The translations under genes were made by a program, and so were the position numbers. Below are positions 17,291 to 26,559 of a stretch of DNA of 43,852 nt, piece by piece. Position 1 is the stretch's first letter, and each line of letters begins with the position of its first letter. A model generated the notes under the pieces. The model did not search any database and was not told the origin of the DNA. It worked only from the letters and a program-made list of their open reading frames with translations. This DNA is from Pseudomonadota bacterium (lineage in GTDB: Bacteria > Pseudomonadota > Gammaproteobacteria > Burkholderiales > Thiobacillaceae), in the NCBI GenBank assembly GCA_021811235.1, contig JAJZPG010000024.1:1-43852 (forward strand), read 5' to 3'.

Positions 17291-18127
17291 TCACGCCGAC
17301 AATCCCAGCCGCTGCCAGATCGTCGTGCTCGGTCCCGCCTGGTTCATGGTGTAGAAATGCAGCCCCGGTGCACCGCCGGCGAGCAGGCGGTCGCACAGGT
17401 CGGTCACCACGTCGAGACCGAAGGCGCGGATCGACGCCAGATCGTCGCCGTAGCTTTCCAGCTTCTTCCGCAGCCAGCGCGGGATTTCCGCACCGCAGGC
17501 GTCGGAAAAGCGCGCCAGCTGCACGTAGTTGCCGATCGGCATGATGCCCGGGACGATGGGGATGGCGACGCCCAGCGCGCGCGCGTCGTCGACGAAGCGG
17601 AAGTAGGCGTCGGCGTTGAAGAAGTACTGCGTGATCGCCGCATTCGCGCCGGCGTCGACCTTGCGCTTGAAATTGGCCAGGTCTTCCGTCCAGGAGCGCG
17701 CCTGCGGGTGGATTTCGGGATAGGCGGCGACTTCGATCTCGAACCAGTCGCCGGTTTCCTTGCGGATGAAGGCCACCAGCTCGTTGGCGTAATTGAATTC
17801 GCCCGCGTCCATGGTGCCCGACGGCAGGTCGCCGCGCAGCGCGACCAGGTGACGGATGCCCTGGCTTTTGTATTCGTCGAGAATCTCGCGGATGCTTGCC
17901 TCGGTCGAGCCGATGCACGAGAGGTGCGGCGCGGCTTCACTGCCGCTGGCCTGGATCTCGCGCACGGTCTCCAGCGTGCGGTCGCGCGTCGAGCCGCCGG
18001 CGCCGAAGGTCACCGAGAAGAATTTTGGATTGAGCTGCGCGAGTTGCTTATGCGTCGCGCGCAGCTTCTCCGCGCCTTCCGCCGTCTTGGGCGGGAAGAA
18101 TTCGAAGCTGTAGGTACGGTCGGTCAT
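17291..18127 (-). CDS. metF: 5,10-methylenetetrahydrofolate reductase
   Basis: The protein is 278 residues and reduces methylene-THF to methyl-THF for methionine synthesis. It is an FAD-binding TIM barrel. The N-terminal SFEFFPPKT carries the conserved Glu; FSVTFGAGGSTRDRT, HLSCIGS, ALRGDLP and VPGIMPIGNY are all present in order. The C-terminal GLHFYTMNQ is typical of bacterial MetF. Length is standard and ATG 18127 gives the usual N-terminus. It is the last gene of the ahcY operon, only 3 nt after the small membrane protein gene, and so is placed under the SAH riboswitch. Confidence 0.95.
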   Translation of the reverse strand: MTDRTYSFEFFPPKTAEGAEKLRATHKQLAQLNPKFFSVTFGAGGSTRDRTLETVREIQASGSEAAPHLSCIGSTEASIREILDEYKSQGIRHLVALRGDLPSGTMDAGEFNYANELVAFIRKETGDWFEIEVAAYPEIHPQARSWTEDLANFKRKVDAGANAAITQYFFNADAYFRFVDDARALGVAIPIVPGIMPIGNYVQLARFSDACGAEIPRWLRKKLESYGDDLASIRAFGLDVVTDLCDRLLAGGAPGLHFYTMNQAGPSTTIWQRLGLSA

Positions 18128-18130
18128 GAA

Positions 18131-18478
18131 TCAAGCTTTTGCATTGGGGATGAGCGCGGACAGCGCCCAGGCGATCACGCCGTAGAGGAGCGCGCCGACC
18201 AGTGCCGAGAAGAATCCGTGCACCTGGAAGCCCGGGAGCAGCGCGCTGGCGAGCCAGAACAACAGGCCGTTCAGCACCAGGTAGAAGATGCCCAGCGTCA
18301 GCACCGTGATCGGCAGCGTGAGGATGGCCAGCACCGGCCGCACCAGCGTGTTAATGAAACCGAGCACCAGTGCCGCGACCAGTGCCGTGCCGAAGCCCGC
18401 CACCTGGATCGACGGCAGCAGATACGTCACCGCCAGCAGGGCGACGGCGTTCAGGATCCACAACAGCAGCAGGCGCAT
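18131..18478 (-). CDS. Small four-helix membrane protein, phage holin family 4 type (YvlD-like)
   Basis: The 115-residue protein consists almost entirely of four hydrophobic helices (about 3-22, 28-52, 56-80 and 86-108) with short turns. The conserved FINTLVRPVLAILTLPITVLTLGIFYLVLN-type core (written in parts: FINTLVRPVL then LTLPITVLTLG) identifies the YvlD/phage-holin-4 superfamily. The name does not mean it is a phage gene. It sits between ahcY (26 nt gap) and metF (3 nt gap), an arrangement known in betaproteobacteria. Its role in the methyl cycle is unknown. Confidence 0.85.
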   Translation of the reverse strand: MRLLLLWILNAVALLAVTYLLPSIQVAGFGTALVAALVLGFINTLVRPVLAILTLPITVLTLGIFYLVLNGLLFWLASALLPGFQVHGFFSALVGALLYGVIAWALSALIPNAKA

Positions 18479-18504
18479 GGCACGCTCCTTTCAGGCGAGA
18501 TCGA

Positions 18505-19923
18505 TCAGTAGCGGTAGTGCTCGGCCTTGTACGGGCCATTCTTGTCCACGCCGATGTAGGACGCCTGCTGGTCGGTCAGCTCGGTCAGCTGCGCGTTGAG
18601 CTTCTTCAGCTGCAGGCGCGCGACCTTCTCGTCGAGATGCTTGGGCAGGGTGTAGACGCCGACCGGGTACTTGCCGGAATCGCGCTCCTGCCACAGCTCG
18701 ATCTGCGCGATGGTCTGGTTGGCGAACGACGACGACATCACATAGCTGGGGTGGCCGGTGGCGCAGCCGAGGTTCACCAGGCGGCCCTTGGCGAGCAGGA
18801 TGATGCGCTTGCCGTCCGGGAAGATCACGTGGTCGACCTGCGGCTTGATCTCTTCCCACTGGTAGCCCTCGATCGACGCCACGTCGATTTCGTTGTCGAA
18901 GTGCCCGATGTTGCAGACGATGGCCTGGTCCTTCATCTTCGCCATGTGGTCATGGTTGATGACGTGGAAGTTGCCGGTGGCGGTGACGAAGATGTCGGCC
19001 TTGTCGGCGGCGTAGTCCATGGTCACCACGCGATAGCCTTCCATCGCCGCCTGCAGCGCGCAGATCGGGTCGATCTCGGTCACCCACACCTGGGCGGAGA
19101 GCGCGCGCAGCGCCTGTGCGCTGCCCTTGCCGACGTCGCCGTAGCCGGCGACCACGGCAATCTTGCCGGCGACCATCACGTCGGTCGCGCGCTTGATGCC
19201 GTCGACCAGCGATTCGCGACAGCCGTAGAGGTTGTCGAACTTGGACTTGGTCACCGAGTCGTTGACGTTGATCGCCGGGAATTTCAGTTCGCCGCGGGCG
19301 TGCATCTGGTACAGGCGGTGCACGCCGGTGGTGGTCTCCTCGGTCACGCCCTTCACGGCGGCGAGACGCACCGAATACCAGGTCGGATCCTGGGCGAGCT
19401 TGGCCTTGATCGCGGCGTACAGCACGCGCTCTTCCTCGCTGGTCGGGTTGGCCAGCACCGAGATGTCCTTCTCGGCGCGCGCGCCCAGATGCAGCAGCAG
19501 CGTGGCATCGCCGCCGTCGTCGAGGATCATGTTCGAGTAGCCGCCGTCGGTCCACTCGAAGATGCGGTGGGTGTAGTCCCAGTAGTCGGTGAGCGACTCG
19601 CCCTTGACCGCGAACACCGGGATGCCGTCCTTGGCGATCGCGGCGGCGGCATGGTCCTGGGTCGAAAAGATGTTGCACGACGCCCAGCGGACTTGAGCCC
19701 CCAAAGCGGTCAGCGTCTCGATCAGCACCGCGGTCTGGATGGTCATGTGCAGCGAGCCGGTGATGCGCGCGCCCTTCAGCGGCTGGCTTTTAGCGAATTC
19801 CTCACGGATCGCCATCAGGCCCGGCATTTCGGTTTCGGCGATGCGGATTTCCTTGCGACCCCAGTCGGCAAGCGCGAGGTCGGCAATGACGTAATCGGCG
19901 GTGGAATTGAGTGCGGCGTTCAT
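18505..19923 (-). CDS. ahcY: Adenosylhomocysteinase
   Basis: The protein has 472 residues. It hydrolyses S-adenosylhomocysteine to adenosine and homocysteine with tightly bound NAD, removing the inhibitor of SAM-dependent methylation. Substrate-domain motifs [15 protein letters not shown] and [17 protein letters not shown] are present. The NAD-binding motif is [16 protein letters not shown]. The C-terminal end [11 protein letters not shown] is the canonical tail that closes the NAD site of the neighbouring subunit. I chose ATG 19923 because AGGAGG lies 5 nt upstream; a GTG one codon earlier is less well spaced. It is the first gene of the ahcY / membrane protein / metF operon and lies directly behind an SAH riboswitch. 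Confidence 0.97.
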   Translation of the reverse strand: MNAALNSTADYVIADLALADWGRKEIRIAETEMPGLMAIREEFAKSQPLKGARITGSLHMTIQTAVLIETLTALGAQVRWASCNIFSTQDHAAAAIAKDGIPVFAVKGESLTDYWDYTHRIFEWTDGGYSNMILDDGGDATLLLHLGARAEKDISVLANPTSEEERVLYAAIKAKLAQDPTWYSVRLAAVKGVTEETTTGVHRLYQMHARGELKFPAINVNDSVTKSKFDNLYGCRESLVDGIKRATDVMVAGKIAVVAGYGDVGKGSAQALRALSAQVWVTEIDPICALQAAMEGYRVVTMDYAADKADIFVTATGNFHVINHDHMAKMKDQAIVCNIGHFDNEIDVASIEGYQWEEIKPQVDHVIFPDGKRIILLAKGRLVNLGCATGHPSYVMSSSFANQTIAQIELWQERDSGKYPVGVYTLPKHLDEKVARLQLKKLNAQLTELTDQQASYIGVDKNGPYKAEHYRY

Positions 19924-19955
19924 CACGCCCTCCTTTCGTTCAGAAAAAGAAAACG

Positions 19956-20016
19956 TGAGCGCCGTTGAAAGGAAGCGTCCTGAGCCTGGCGGGTGAACCG
20001 TCGCAGCGCTCCTCAG
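19956..20016 (-). promoter_or_regulatory. S-adenosylhomocysteine (SAH) riboswitch
   Basis: Read on the minus strand, the segment starts CTGAGGAGCGCTGC, continues ACGG...CGCCAGGCTCAG and ends CAACGGCGCTCA. These are the conserved blocks of the SAH riboswitch: P1 arms CTGAG/CTCAG, and GAGCGC pairing with GCGCTC as the pseudoknot/P4 element. It lies between the candidate promoter and the ahcY ribosome binding site. The established role of this class is to switch the operon on when SAH accumulates. Confidence 0.93.
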
Positions 20017-20028
20017 AACCGAGGCGGC

Positions 20029-20057
20029 ATTCTACCCCGGAAGCGGCAATTATCGAA
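20029..20057 (-). promoter_or_regulatory. Sigma-70 promoter of the ahcY operon
   Basis: On the minus strand, TTCGAT (20057-20052), a 17-nt spacer and TAGAAT (20034-20029) would start transcription just ahead of the riboswitch aptamer, as required. Confidence 0.6.
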
Positions 20058-20192
20058 TGTGAATGTAGTGTATTTGGGAAGGCGGGTTGAACCGCCGCCA
20101 TGTCGGTTTTCTTTACGCATCAAATGGCCTGCCATCCCCATGACCAACGCAACAGATTGTTTTAATTAATGGATAACAGGTTTGTGCATTAA

Positions 20193-20208
20193 TGGAACAC
20201 ATATTGCA
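20193..20208 (+). promoter_or_regulatory. Sigma-54 (-24/-12) promoter of the PEP-CTERM gene
   Basis: TGGAACACATATTGCA has GG and GC separated by exactly 10 nt and matches the RpoN consensus TGGCAC-N5-TTGCA at all key positions. Transcription would begin near 20219, 33 nt before ATG 20252. In bacteria with PEP-CTERM/exosortase systems, such genes are known targets of the PrsK/PrsR sensor kinase and RpoN-dependent activator. The sequence upstream (20100-20190) is AT-rich and may hold activator sites. Confidence 0.8.
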
Positions 20209-20251
20209 TAACCGCGCCGGGGTCAAACCAACAACAAAAGAGGGGGAACAC

Positions 20252-20947
20252 ATGAAAACAACCACAAGCATGCTGTGCGGAGTTGCTATGGGCTGCTGCA
20301 TGGCGGCCAGCGTGGCTCAGGCTGCGTTCATTCAAAGCATGACCATCGAAGAAATCGGGGGTGCGTCGGGTGGCCTCGGCACATCCGGGCTTGCAAATGG
20401 CGGGGGCTGGGGAAACTGGTTTACCGGCGACGGCACATACATGGCACCGCCCGCTTTCTTTACCAGTGACGGCACCGATGGCGCGCTTGTCATGGGAACC
20501 CCCCAGGCGAATGGTGCCTTCTCGAGTGGATTCAATTGGGGCGGCAGCAATCATTTTGAGTTCAACACTCTCAAAAGTGCGCCCAGCGGCACGGTTACAG
20601 CGGGTTCAATGACGCTCGATTTATCTGGGTTGGTTGCTGAATTCACCCTGGGCAATACGGCATTTCCGTCCCCGCCCGATCCATCCACACTTGTGACGTC
20701 CATCTCCATGATCGACGCCACACACTATTTCTATACGGCTGACTGGACCCATGTATTCAACGATGACGTAAATGATCTCAACACGCTCGCCATCCTGCCA
20801 GGCTGGAACGGTTCAGGCCTGATCATGCACTTTGAAGGCATTGCGACCCTTGAAGACAGGGCGACGGTTCCCGAACCGGGCACTGCGTGGTTGGTCGGCG
20901 CGGTCTTGCTCGGTATGTTTGGGACGCATCGCCGCCAACCGTTTTAA
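20252..20947 (+). CDS. PEP-CTERM sorting-signal protein (exosortase substrate)
   Basis: The protein is 231 residues with a Sec signal peptide (MKTTTSMLCG... to VAQA, near residue 26). The body is low-complexity and beta-rich, with many Gly, Ser, Thr and Asn and almost no Cys. It ends with VPEPGT, a hydrophobic helix (AWLVGAVLLGMFG) and basic HRRQPF, the tripartite PEP-CTERM signal processed by an exosortase. Such proteins go to the surface or extracellular matrix and often accompany exopolysaccharide. The start at 20252 has AGGGGG upstream; an earlier in-frame ATG at 20192 falls inside the sigma-54 promoter and is excluded. Base composition is visibly less GC-rich than its neighbours, which suggests later acquisition. 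It lies on the opposite strand between ahcY and metK. Confidence 0.85.
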   Translation: MKTTTSMLCGVAMGCCMAASVAQAAFIQSMTIEEIGGASGGLGTSGLANGGGWGNWFTGDGTYMAPPAFFTSDGTDGALVMGTPQANGAFSSGFNWGGSNHFEFNTLKSAPSGTVTAGSMTLDLSGLVAEFTLGNTAFPSPPDPSTLVTSISMIDATHYFYTADWTHVFNDDVNDLNTLAILPGWNGSGLIMHFEGIATLEDRATVPEPGTAWLVGAVLLGMFGTHRRQPF

Positions 20948-20970
20948 AAAATCAGAAAACCCAAATAATA

Positions 20971-20997
20971 AGGAGCCGGCTATACCGGCTCCTTTCT
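20971..20997. terminator. Bidirectional terminator between the PEP-CTERM gene and metK
   Basis: AGGAGCCGG-CTATA-CCGGCTCCT is a perfect 9-bp stem (20971-20993) followed by TTCT on the plus strand. On the minus strand the same stem is followed by TATTATTT. It therefore fits termination of both convergent transcripts. Confidence 0.8.
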
Positions 20998-21021
20998 GAC
21001 CTCCTCAAAACACTATCCGCA

Positions 21022-22188
<1,167 letters not shown>

Positions 22189-22201
22189 GACAGCTCCTGT
22201 T

Positions 22202-22237
22202 GTCCCGGTTACCGACTGCGTAACCGACTCGTGGGAC
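22202..22237 (-). promoter_or_regulatory. Structured metK leader
   Basis: CGGTTAC (22206-22212) and GTAACCG (22220-22226) form a perfect 7-bp stem with a 7-nt loop. GTCC (22202-22205) and GGAC (22234-22237) can close an outer stem. On the minus strand the arms also form a near-direct repeat, AGTCGGTTAC and AGTCGGTAAC. Just downstream, GACA...TGTC could place the AGGAGC ribosome binding site in a loop. It fits none of the SAM riboswitch consensus sequences I remember; a regulatory role is inferred. Confidence 0.45.
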
Positions 22238-22260
22238 CAACGGAGCGGCGACGCTTTAGC

Positions 22261-22290
22261 TGTATTTGTATCCCGCCCGCAAGTTGTCAA
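22261..22290 (-). promoter_or_regulatory. Candidate metK promoter
   Basis: A perfect -35 hexamer TTGACA lies at 22290-22285 on the minus strand. Downstream is an A/T-rich tract (ATACAAATACA) in which the exact -10 box is ambiguous. The leader to ATG 22188 would be about 65-70 nt. Confidence 0.45.
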
Positions 22291-22350
22291 GATTAACCCG
22301 GCGGCTTGCGCATTGTCCCCCGCACCCACCCCCGGCGTCAATCCTCGGTG

Positions 22351-23220
22351 ATGTTCCTGCTCAAGCTGCTGGCCCGTCTGCCGCTGCCGCTGCTGCACGG
22401 CATCGGCATCGTGCTCGGCTGGCTGATCTACTGGGCGCCAGGCCGCCATTCCGGGCGCATGCGCAACAACCTGCTCGCCAGCGGCGTCTGCTCGCCAGAC
22501 GCCTCGTGCCGACGCCTGCTGCGCCGTACCATCGGCGAGGCGGGCAAGGCCATCGTCGAACTGCTGCCGGTTTGGCTGCGCCCCTACGAGCAGGTGCTCA
22601 AGCTGGTCAAGGGAACCAGCGGCTGGGAGCGTATCGACGCCGCCCGTGCCGCAGGCAAGGGCGTCATCCTGCTGTCGCCGCACATCGGCTGTTTCGAAAT
22701 CATCAATCTGTACTGCGCCGCGCAATATCCGTTCACCGCCATGTACAAGCCGCCGCGCAGCGCCTTTCTGGACACGCTGATGCTGCTCGGACGTCAGCGC
22801 GGCCAGGCGAAGCTGGTGCCGACCGACCTGTCGGGGGTGCGCGCGCAACTGGCCGCGCTCAAGCGCCACGAAGCGATCGGCATCCTGCCCGACCAGGTGG
22901 CGACCGGCGGCGACGGCGTATGGGCCCCCTTCTTCGGCCGCCCCGCCTACACGCCGACGCTGGTCGCCAGCCTGCAGCGCAAGACCGGCGCGGCGGCGTT
23001 CTTCGTCGCGGCCGAACGGCTGGCATGGGGGCGCGGCTTCCATCTGCACGTGATTCCGCTGGGCGATCCCCTGCCTGAAGACAAGGCCGCCGCCGCCGCC
23101 CGCATCAACCAGGCGGTGGAAGCCATCGTGCGCCGCTTCCCCGCGCAGTACCTGTGGAGCTACAACCGCCACAAGCGCCCGGGCAGCGCGCCCGACCCGT
23201 ACGACCCCACTGCCGCATGA
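22351..23220 (+). CDS. Lysophospholipid/lipid A acyltransferase, LpxL/HtrB family (first copy)
   Basis: The protein is 289 residues, the usual size for lauroyl/myristoyl-type Kdo2-lipid A acyltransferases. It has one N-terminal hydrophobic segment (about 8-28) that anchors it in the inner membrane. The acyltransferase HX4(D/E) motif is H111-IGCF-E116. [15 protein letters not shown] near 190-205 and [14 protein letters not shown] at the C-terminus are family blocks. ATG 22351 gives the expected N-terminus; no strong ribosome binding site is seen. It heads a chain of overlapping genes and is divergent from metK. Acyl-chain and positional specificity cannot be read from the sequence. Confidence 0.88.
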   Translation: MFLLKLLARLPLPLLHGIGIVLGWLIYWAPGRHSGRMRNNLLASGVCSPDASCRRLLRRTIGEAGKAIVELLPVWLRPYEQVLKLVKGTSGWERIDAARAAGKGVILLSPHIGCFEIINLYCAAQYPFTAMYKPPRSAFLDTLMLLGRQRGQAKLVPTDLSGVRAQLAALKRHEAIGILPDQVATGGDGVWAPFFGRPAYTPTLVASLQRKTGAAAFFVAAERLAWGRGFHLHVIPLGDPLPEDKAAAAARINQAVEAIVRRFPAQYLWSYNRHKRPGSAPDPYDPTAA

Positions 23221-24131
23221 ATCCGGCCCCTTCCGCAAACCTGTTGCGCCCGTCCTTGCTGCCCGTCTGGTTCAGCGTCGGCTTCCTGTGGCTGTTGCAC
23301 TGGCTGCCCTTGCCCTTGCAGGCGGCGCTCGGCAACGCCATCGGCTGGCTGCTGGCCATGAAACCGGGCAAGCGCCGGCGCGTCGTCGCCACCAACCTGG
23401 CCTTGTGCTTCCCCGATGTGCCCGCGGCCACCCGCCGCCGCTGGCTGCGCCAGACCTTCCAGGCGTCGATGCGCGCGGTGCTGGAGCACGGCGTGCTGTG
23501 GTGGAGTTCGGATGCGCGCCTGCGCCGACTGATCCGCATCGACAATCCGGAAGCGGCGTACGGCGACGGCACGCGTCCGGTGATCTGGCTGGCGCCGCAT
23601 TTCGTCGGGCTCGACATGGGCGGGGTGCGGCTGACGATGGATTACGCCATCGCCTCGATGTACGCCCCGGCCAAGGACCCGGTCAGCGACAAATACATGC
23701 GCCACGGACGCACGCGCTTCAAGGACATCGTGCTGATCGCCCGCCACGAAGGGATCAAGGCGACGCTCGGCGCGATCAAGTCGGGGCGCCCCTTCTACTA
23801 TCTACCGGACCAGGATCACGGCCGCCACAATGCGGTGTTCGTGCCCTTCTTCGGCGTGCCGGCCGCCACGGTGTCGGCCCTGCCCCGGCTGGCCAAACTG
23901 ACCCACGCCCAGGTCGTCCCGGCCGTCACCCGCCAGCTGCCGTGGGGGCGCGGCTACGCAGTGCGCTTCTATCCGCCGTGGGACGCCTACCCGAGCGGCG
24001 ACCTCGACGCCGACGTCGCGCGGATGAACACCTTCATCGAGGAACGCATCCGCGAAATGCCGGCGCAATACCTGTGGCTGCACCGTCGCTTCAAGACGCG
24101 CCCAGCGGGCGAGCCCAGCCTGTATGCCTGA
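23217..24131 (+). CDS. Lysophospholipid/lipid A acyltransferase, LpxL/HtrB family (second copy)
   Basis: This 304-residue paralogue overlaps the previous gene by an ATGA junction, so translation is coupled. A hydrophobic N-terminus (about 14-46) precedes the HX4D motif H128-FVGL-D133. The YYLPDQDHG block, characteristic of LpxL-type enzymes, is present, as is the C-terminal [15 protein letters not shown]. Two adjacent copies are normal in betaproteobacteria and probably add two secondary acyl chains to lipid A in sequence. Which copy acts first is not known. Confidence 0.9.
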   Translation: MNPAPSANLLRPSLLPVWFSVGFLWLLHWLPLPLQAALGNAIGWLLAMKPGKRRRVVATNLALCFPDVPAATRRRWLRQTFQASMRAVLEHGVLWWSSDARLRRLIRIDNPEAAYGDGTRPVIWLAPHFVGLDMGGVRLTMDYAIASMYAPAKDPVSDKYMRHGRTRFKDIVLIARHEGIKATLGAIKSGRPFYYLPDQDHGRHNAVFVPFFGVPAATVSALPRLAKLTHAQVVPAVTRQLPWGRGYAVRFYPPWDAYPSGDLDADVARMNTFIEERIREMPAQYLWLHRRFKTRPAGEPSLYA

Positions 24132-24627
24132 ACCGCGCGACCAGTTGGCCCCCCTGACGGCCGCCGACGCCGGCGCCGTCAGCGCGCTGGCGCGCACGGT
24201 GTGGCAGGCCACCTACCCGACGCTGATCTCGCAGGCGCAGATCGACGCCATGCTGGCCGACCGCTACGCACCGCAGCGCATCCGCGACCAGCTGGACGAC
24301 CCGCGCCATGCCTGGCGGGTGGCGCGGCAGGGTGCGGCGCTGGTCGGCTTTGCCCATGGCGTGCGGGACGATTCCGGCTGCAAGCTCGACAAGCTCTATG
24401 TCCACCCGGCGCAGCAACGGCGCGGCGTCGGCGCCGCGTTGCTGCGCGAAATCGAAGCCTGGGCGCGCGCGCAACAGGCCGCGCGCCTGTGGCTGCAGGT
24501 CAACCGCGGCAACGCGCAGGCAGTCCGCGCCTACGCGAAGTACGGTTTCAAGATCGTCGAGTCACGCGTATTCGACATCGGCGGCGGATTCGTGATGGAC
24601 GACCACGTGATGGAGAAAGCACTGTGA
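24124..24627 (+). CDS. GNAT-family N-acetyltransferase
   Basis: The 167-residue protein has a single GNAT domain. The acetyl-CoA pyrophosphate-binding motif A is [24 protein letters not shown] (positions about 92-115; key residues the R/Q-x-x-G-x-G/A loop QRRGVG). [20 protein letters not shown] is motif B, the usual C-terminal region. The substrate is unknown; it may be a small amine or a protein N-terminus. It overlaps the preceding acyltransferase gene by 8 nt and the next gene by 4 nt, so it is part of the operon. Confidence 0.85.
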   Translation: MPEPRDQLAPLTAADAGAVSALARTVWQATYPTLISQAQIDAMLADRYAPQRIRDQLDDPRHAWRVARQGAALVGFAHGVRDDSGCKLDKLYVHPAQQRRGVGAALLREIEAWARAQQAARLWLQVNRGNAQAVRAYAKYGFKIVESRVFDIGGGFVMDDHVMEKAL

Positions 24628-25043
24628 CTTTCGAGAACCCCGGCGACGACGCCGTGCGCGCGCTGCTCGACCGCGTCAAGACCATTGCCGTGGTCGGCCT
24701 GTCGCCGCAATCCGCGCGCCCGAGCTTTCGCGTGGCACAGGCGATGCAGCGCTATGGCTACCGCATCGTGCCGGTGCGGCCGCTGGTCGACGCCGTGCTG
24801 GGCGAAAAGGCCTATGCCAGCCTTGCCGACATCCCGTTCAAGGTCGACCTGGTCGACGTCTTTCGCGCCGCCGAGCACGTGCCGGCTATCGTCGAACAAT
24901 GCCTGGCGCTACACTTGCCAGCTATCTGGATCCAGGAAGGCATCGTTCACGAAGCCGCCGCCCGCGAGGCGCAGGCCGGCGGCATGACGGTGGTGATGGA
25001 CCGCTGCCTGCTCAAGGAAACCATCAGGCTCAAAACCGAATGA
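24624..25043 (+). CDS. CoA-binding domain protein (YccU type)
   Basis: The 139-residue protein is a single CoA-binding Rossmann-like domain. It shows [33 protein letters not shown], read as the nucleotide loop VGLSPQ plus the helix that packs on it, and later [16 protein letters not shown] and VMDRCLLKE. These match the small stand-alone YccU/CoA-binding family of unknown physiological function. It starts with GTG at 24624, overlapping the previous stop as GTGA, and its own stop overlaps dapF. No enzymatic site is evident. Confidence 0.85.
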   Translation: MTFENPGDDAVRALLDRVKTIAVVGLSPQSARPSFRVAQAMQRYGYRIVPVRPLVDAVLGEKAYASLADIPFKVDLVDVFRAAEHVPAIVEQCLALHLPAIWIQEGIVHEAAAREAQAGGMTVVMDRCLLKETIRLKTE

Positions 25044-25888
25044 ATACCCAAATGGGCACAAGACTGAAGTTCACCAAAATGCACGGCCTGGGCAACGACT
25101 TCGTCGTGCTGGACGGCGTCACTCAGGCCGTCGCGCTCACGCCCGGGCAGTGCCGTCGCATCGCCGACCGTCACTTCGGCGTCGGCTGCGACCAGATCCT
25201 GCTGGTCGAGAAATCCGGCCGCGACGACGTCGATTTCCGCTACCGCATCTTCAACGCCGACGGCGGCGAGGTCGAGCAGTGCGGCAACGGCGCGCGCTGC
25301 TTCGTGCGCTTCGTGCACGACAAGGGTCTCACCGACAAGTCCGCGATCCGCGTCGAGACCGCGTCAGGCATCATCGAACCGCGTCTCCTCGACAACGGCC
25401 AAGTGAAGGTGAACATGGGCACGCCGCGCTTCGCGCCGGCCGAGATCCCGTTCATTGCCGATGCCGAGGCGCTGACCTACCCGCTGAAAGTCGGCCAGCA
25501 CATGATCGAGATCGCGGTGGTGTCGATGGGCAACCCGCACGCGGTGCTGCGCGTGAACGACCTCGACAGTGCGCCGGTGGACATCCTCGGCGCCGCCATC
25601 GAATCGCATGCGCGCTTTCCGCGCCGGGTCAACGCCGGCTTCATGCAGGTGTTGACCCCGCACGACATCCGTCTGCGCGTCTACGAACGCGGCGCCGGCG
25701 AGACCCTGGCCTGCGGCACCGGCGCCTGCGCCGCGGCCGTCGCCGGCATCCGCCAGGGCTGGCTGCAAAGCCCGGTGAGCGTGCATACCCGCGGCGGCGA
25801 CCTCATCATCGAATGGGCCGGACCGGAGCACCCCGTACTGATGACCGGCCCCGCCGAAACCGTATTTGAAGGAGAGCTCGAACTCTAA
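25040..25888 (+). CDS. dapF: Diaminopimelate epimerase
   Basis: The protein is 282 residues and interconverts LL- and meso-diaminopimelate for lysine and peptidoglycan synthesis. It is cofactor-independent and uses two catalytic cysteines. C81 lies in [13 protein letters not shown] and C225 in [14 protein letters not shown], both within perfect family motifs. [15 protein letters not shown] at the N-terminus and MGNPHAV in the middle are also present. I chose ATG 25040 because it overlaps the upstream stop (ATGA), like most junctions here; ATG 25052 is an alternative that removes four residues. Confidence 0.96.
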   Translation: MNTQMGTRLKFTKMHGLGNDFVVLDGVTQAVALTPGQCRRIADRHFGVGCDQILLVEKSGRDDVDFRYRIFNADGGEVEQCGNGARCFVRFVHDKGLTDKSAIRVETASGIIEPRLLDNGQVKVNMGTPRFAPAEIPFIADAEALTYPLKVGQHMIEIAVVSMGNPHAVLRVNDLDSAPVDILGAAIESHARFPRRVNAGFMQVLTPHDIRLRVYERGAGETLACGTGACAAAVAGIRQGWLQSPVSVHTRGGDLIIEWAGPEHPVLMTGPAETVFEGELEL

Positions 25889-26559
25889 TGGACGCCCTAC
25901 AACTCGACCCCCAGGCCATCGCCGACTACCTCACGCGGCACCCGAATTTCTTCAACGATTTTCCCACCCTGCTGGCGGACCTGCACATTCCGCACCCGCA
26001 CGGCACCCACGCGGTGTCGATGAGCGAGCGCCAGCTAATCGCGATGCGCGACAAGGTGCGCATGCTGGAGAACAAGCTGGCCGAGCTGATCCAGTTCGGC
26101 GAGGAAAACGACGGGATCTCGGAGAAGCTGCATGCCCTGACGCTGGCACTGGTGACCGCCAGCCTGCCGCAGGACATCGTCGCGGCGCTGGCGATTCATC
26201 TGCGCGACGGCTTTGCAGTGCCGCATCACGCGCTCCGCGCCTGGACGCTGACGGGCGAGCCGATGCCGGGCCTCGACGACCCCGTGTCCCAGACGGTGCG
26301 CGACAGCGTGGCGGCCATGCCGCACCCGGTGTGCGGCCCGCTGGCGGTGAGCGAGGCCAGCGACTGGTTCGGCGAACTCTCGCCGCACCTGCGCGCCTTT
26401 GCCTGCATTCCGCTGCGCCCCTCGCCCGGCGCTGCGCCCATCGGTCTGCTGGTGCTGGCGTCCGAGGAAGCCAAGCGCTTCTATTCCGGCATGGGCACGC
26501 TGTATCTGGATCGGCTGAGCCAGCTGATCGGCGCCGCCCTGGTGCGGATGCAGGGATGA
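25888..26559 (+). CDS. DUF484 family protein (GAF-like)
   Basis: The protein has 223 residues. The N-terminus IADYLTRHPNFFNDFPTLLADLHIPHP is the DUF484 signature. A helical, probably coiled-coil segment (about 45-70) leads to a GAF-like domain with ACIPLRPSPGAAPIGLLVLASEEAKRFYSGMG-type sequence (blocks CIPLRP, GLLVLAS and RFYSGMGT). By genomic association DUF484 sits between dapF and xerC in many Gammaproteobacteria and Betaproteobacteria, but its function is not established. It overlaps dapF by one base (TAATG) and xerC by ATGA. Confidence 0.9.
   Translation: MDALQLDPQAIADYLTRHPNFFNDFPTLLADLHIPHPHGTHAVSMSERQLIAMRDKVRMLENKLAELIQFGEENDGISEKLHALTLALVTASLPQDIVAALAIHLRDGFAVPHHALRAWTLTGEPMPGLDDPVSQTVRDSVAAMPHPVCGPLAVSEASDWFGELSPHLRAFACIPLRPSPGAAPIGLLVLASEEAKRFYSGMGTLYLDRLSQLIGAALVRMQG

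Noticed and set aside
18131-18478. Prophage remnant, suggested by the holin family name
   Set aside because: The gene is a chromosomal YvlD-like membrane protein inside the ahcY operon; no other phage gene is nearby.
20192-20251. Upstream ATG start for the PEP-CTERM protein
   Set aside because: This ATG is inside the sigma-54 -24 element, so it would not be in the transcript; the signal peptide and ribosome binding site fit ATG 20252.
22189-23238. Long N-terminal extension of the metK frame
   Set aside because: It overlaps the acyltransferase gene on the other strand, and MetK homologues begin at [19 protein letters not shown], which has a ribosome binding site.
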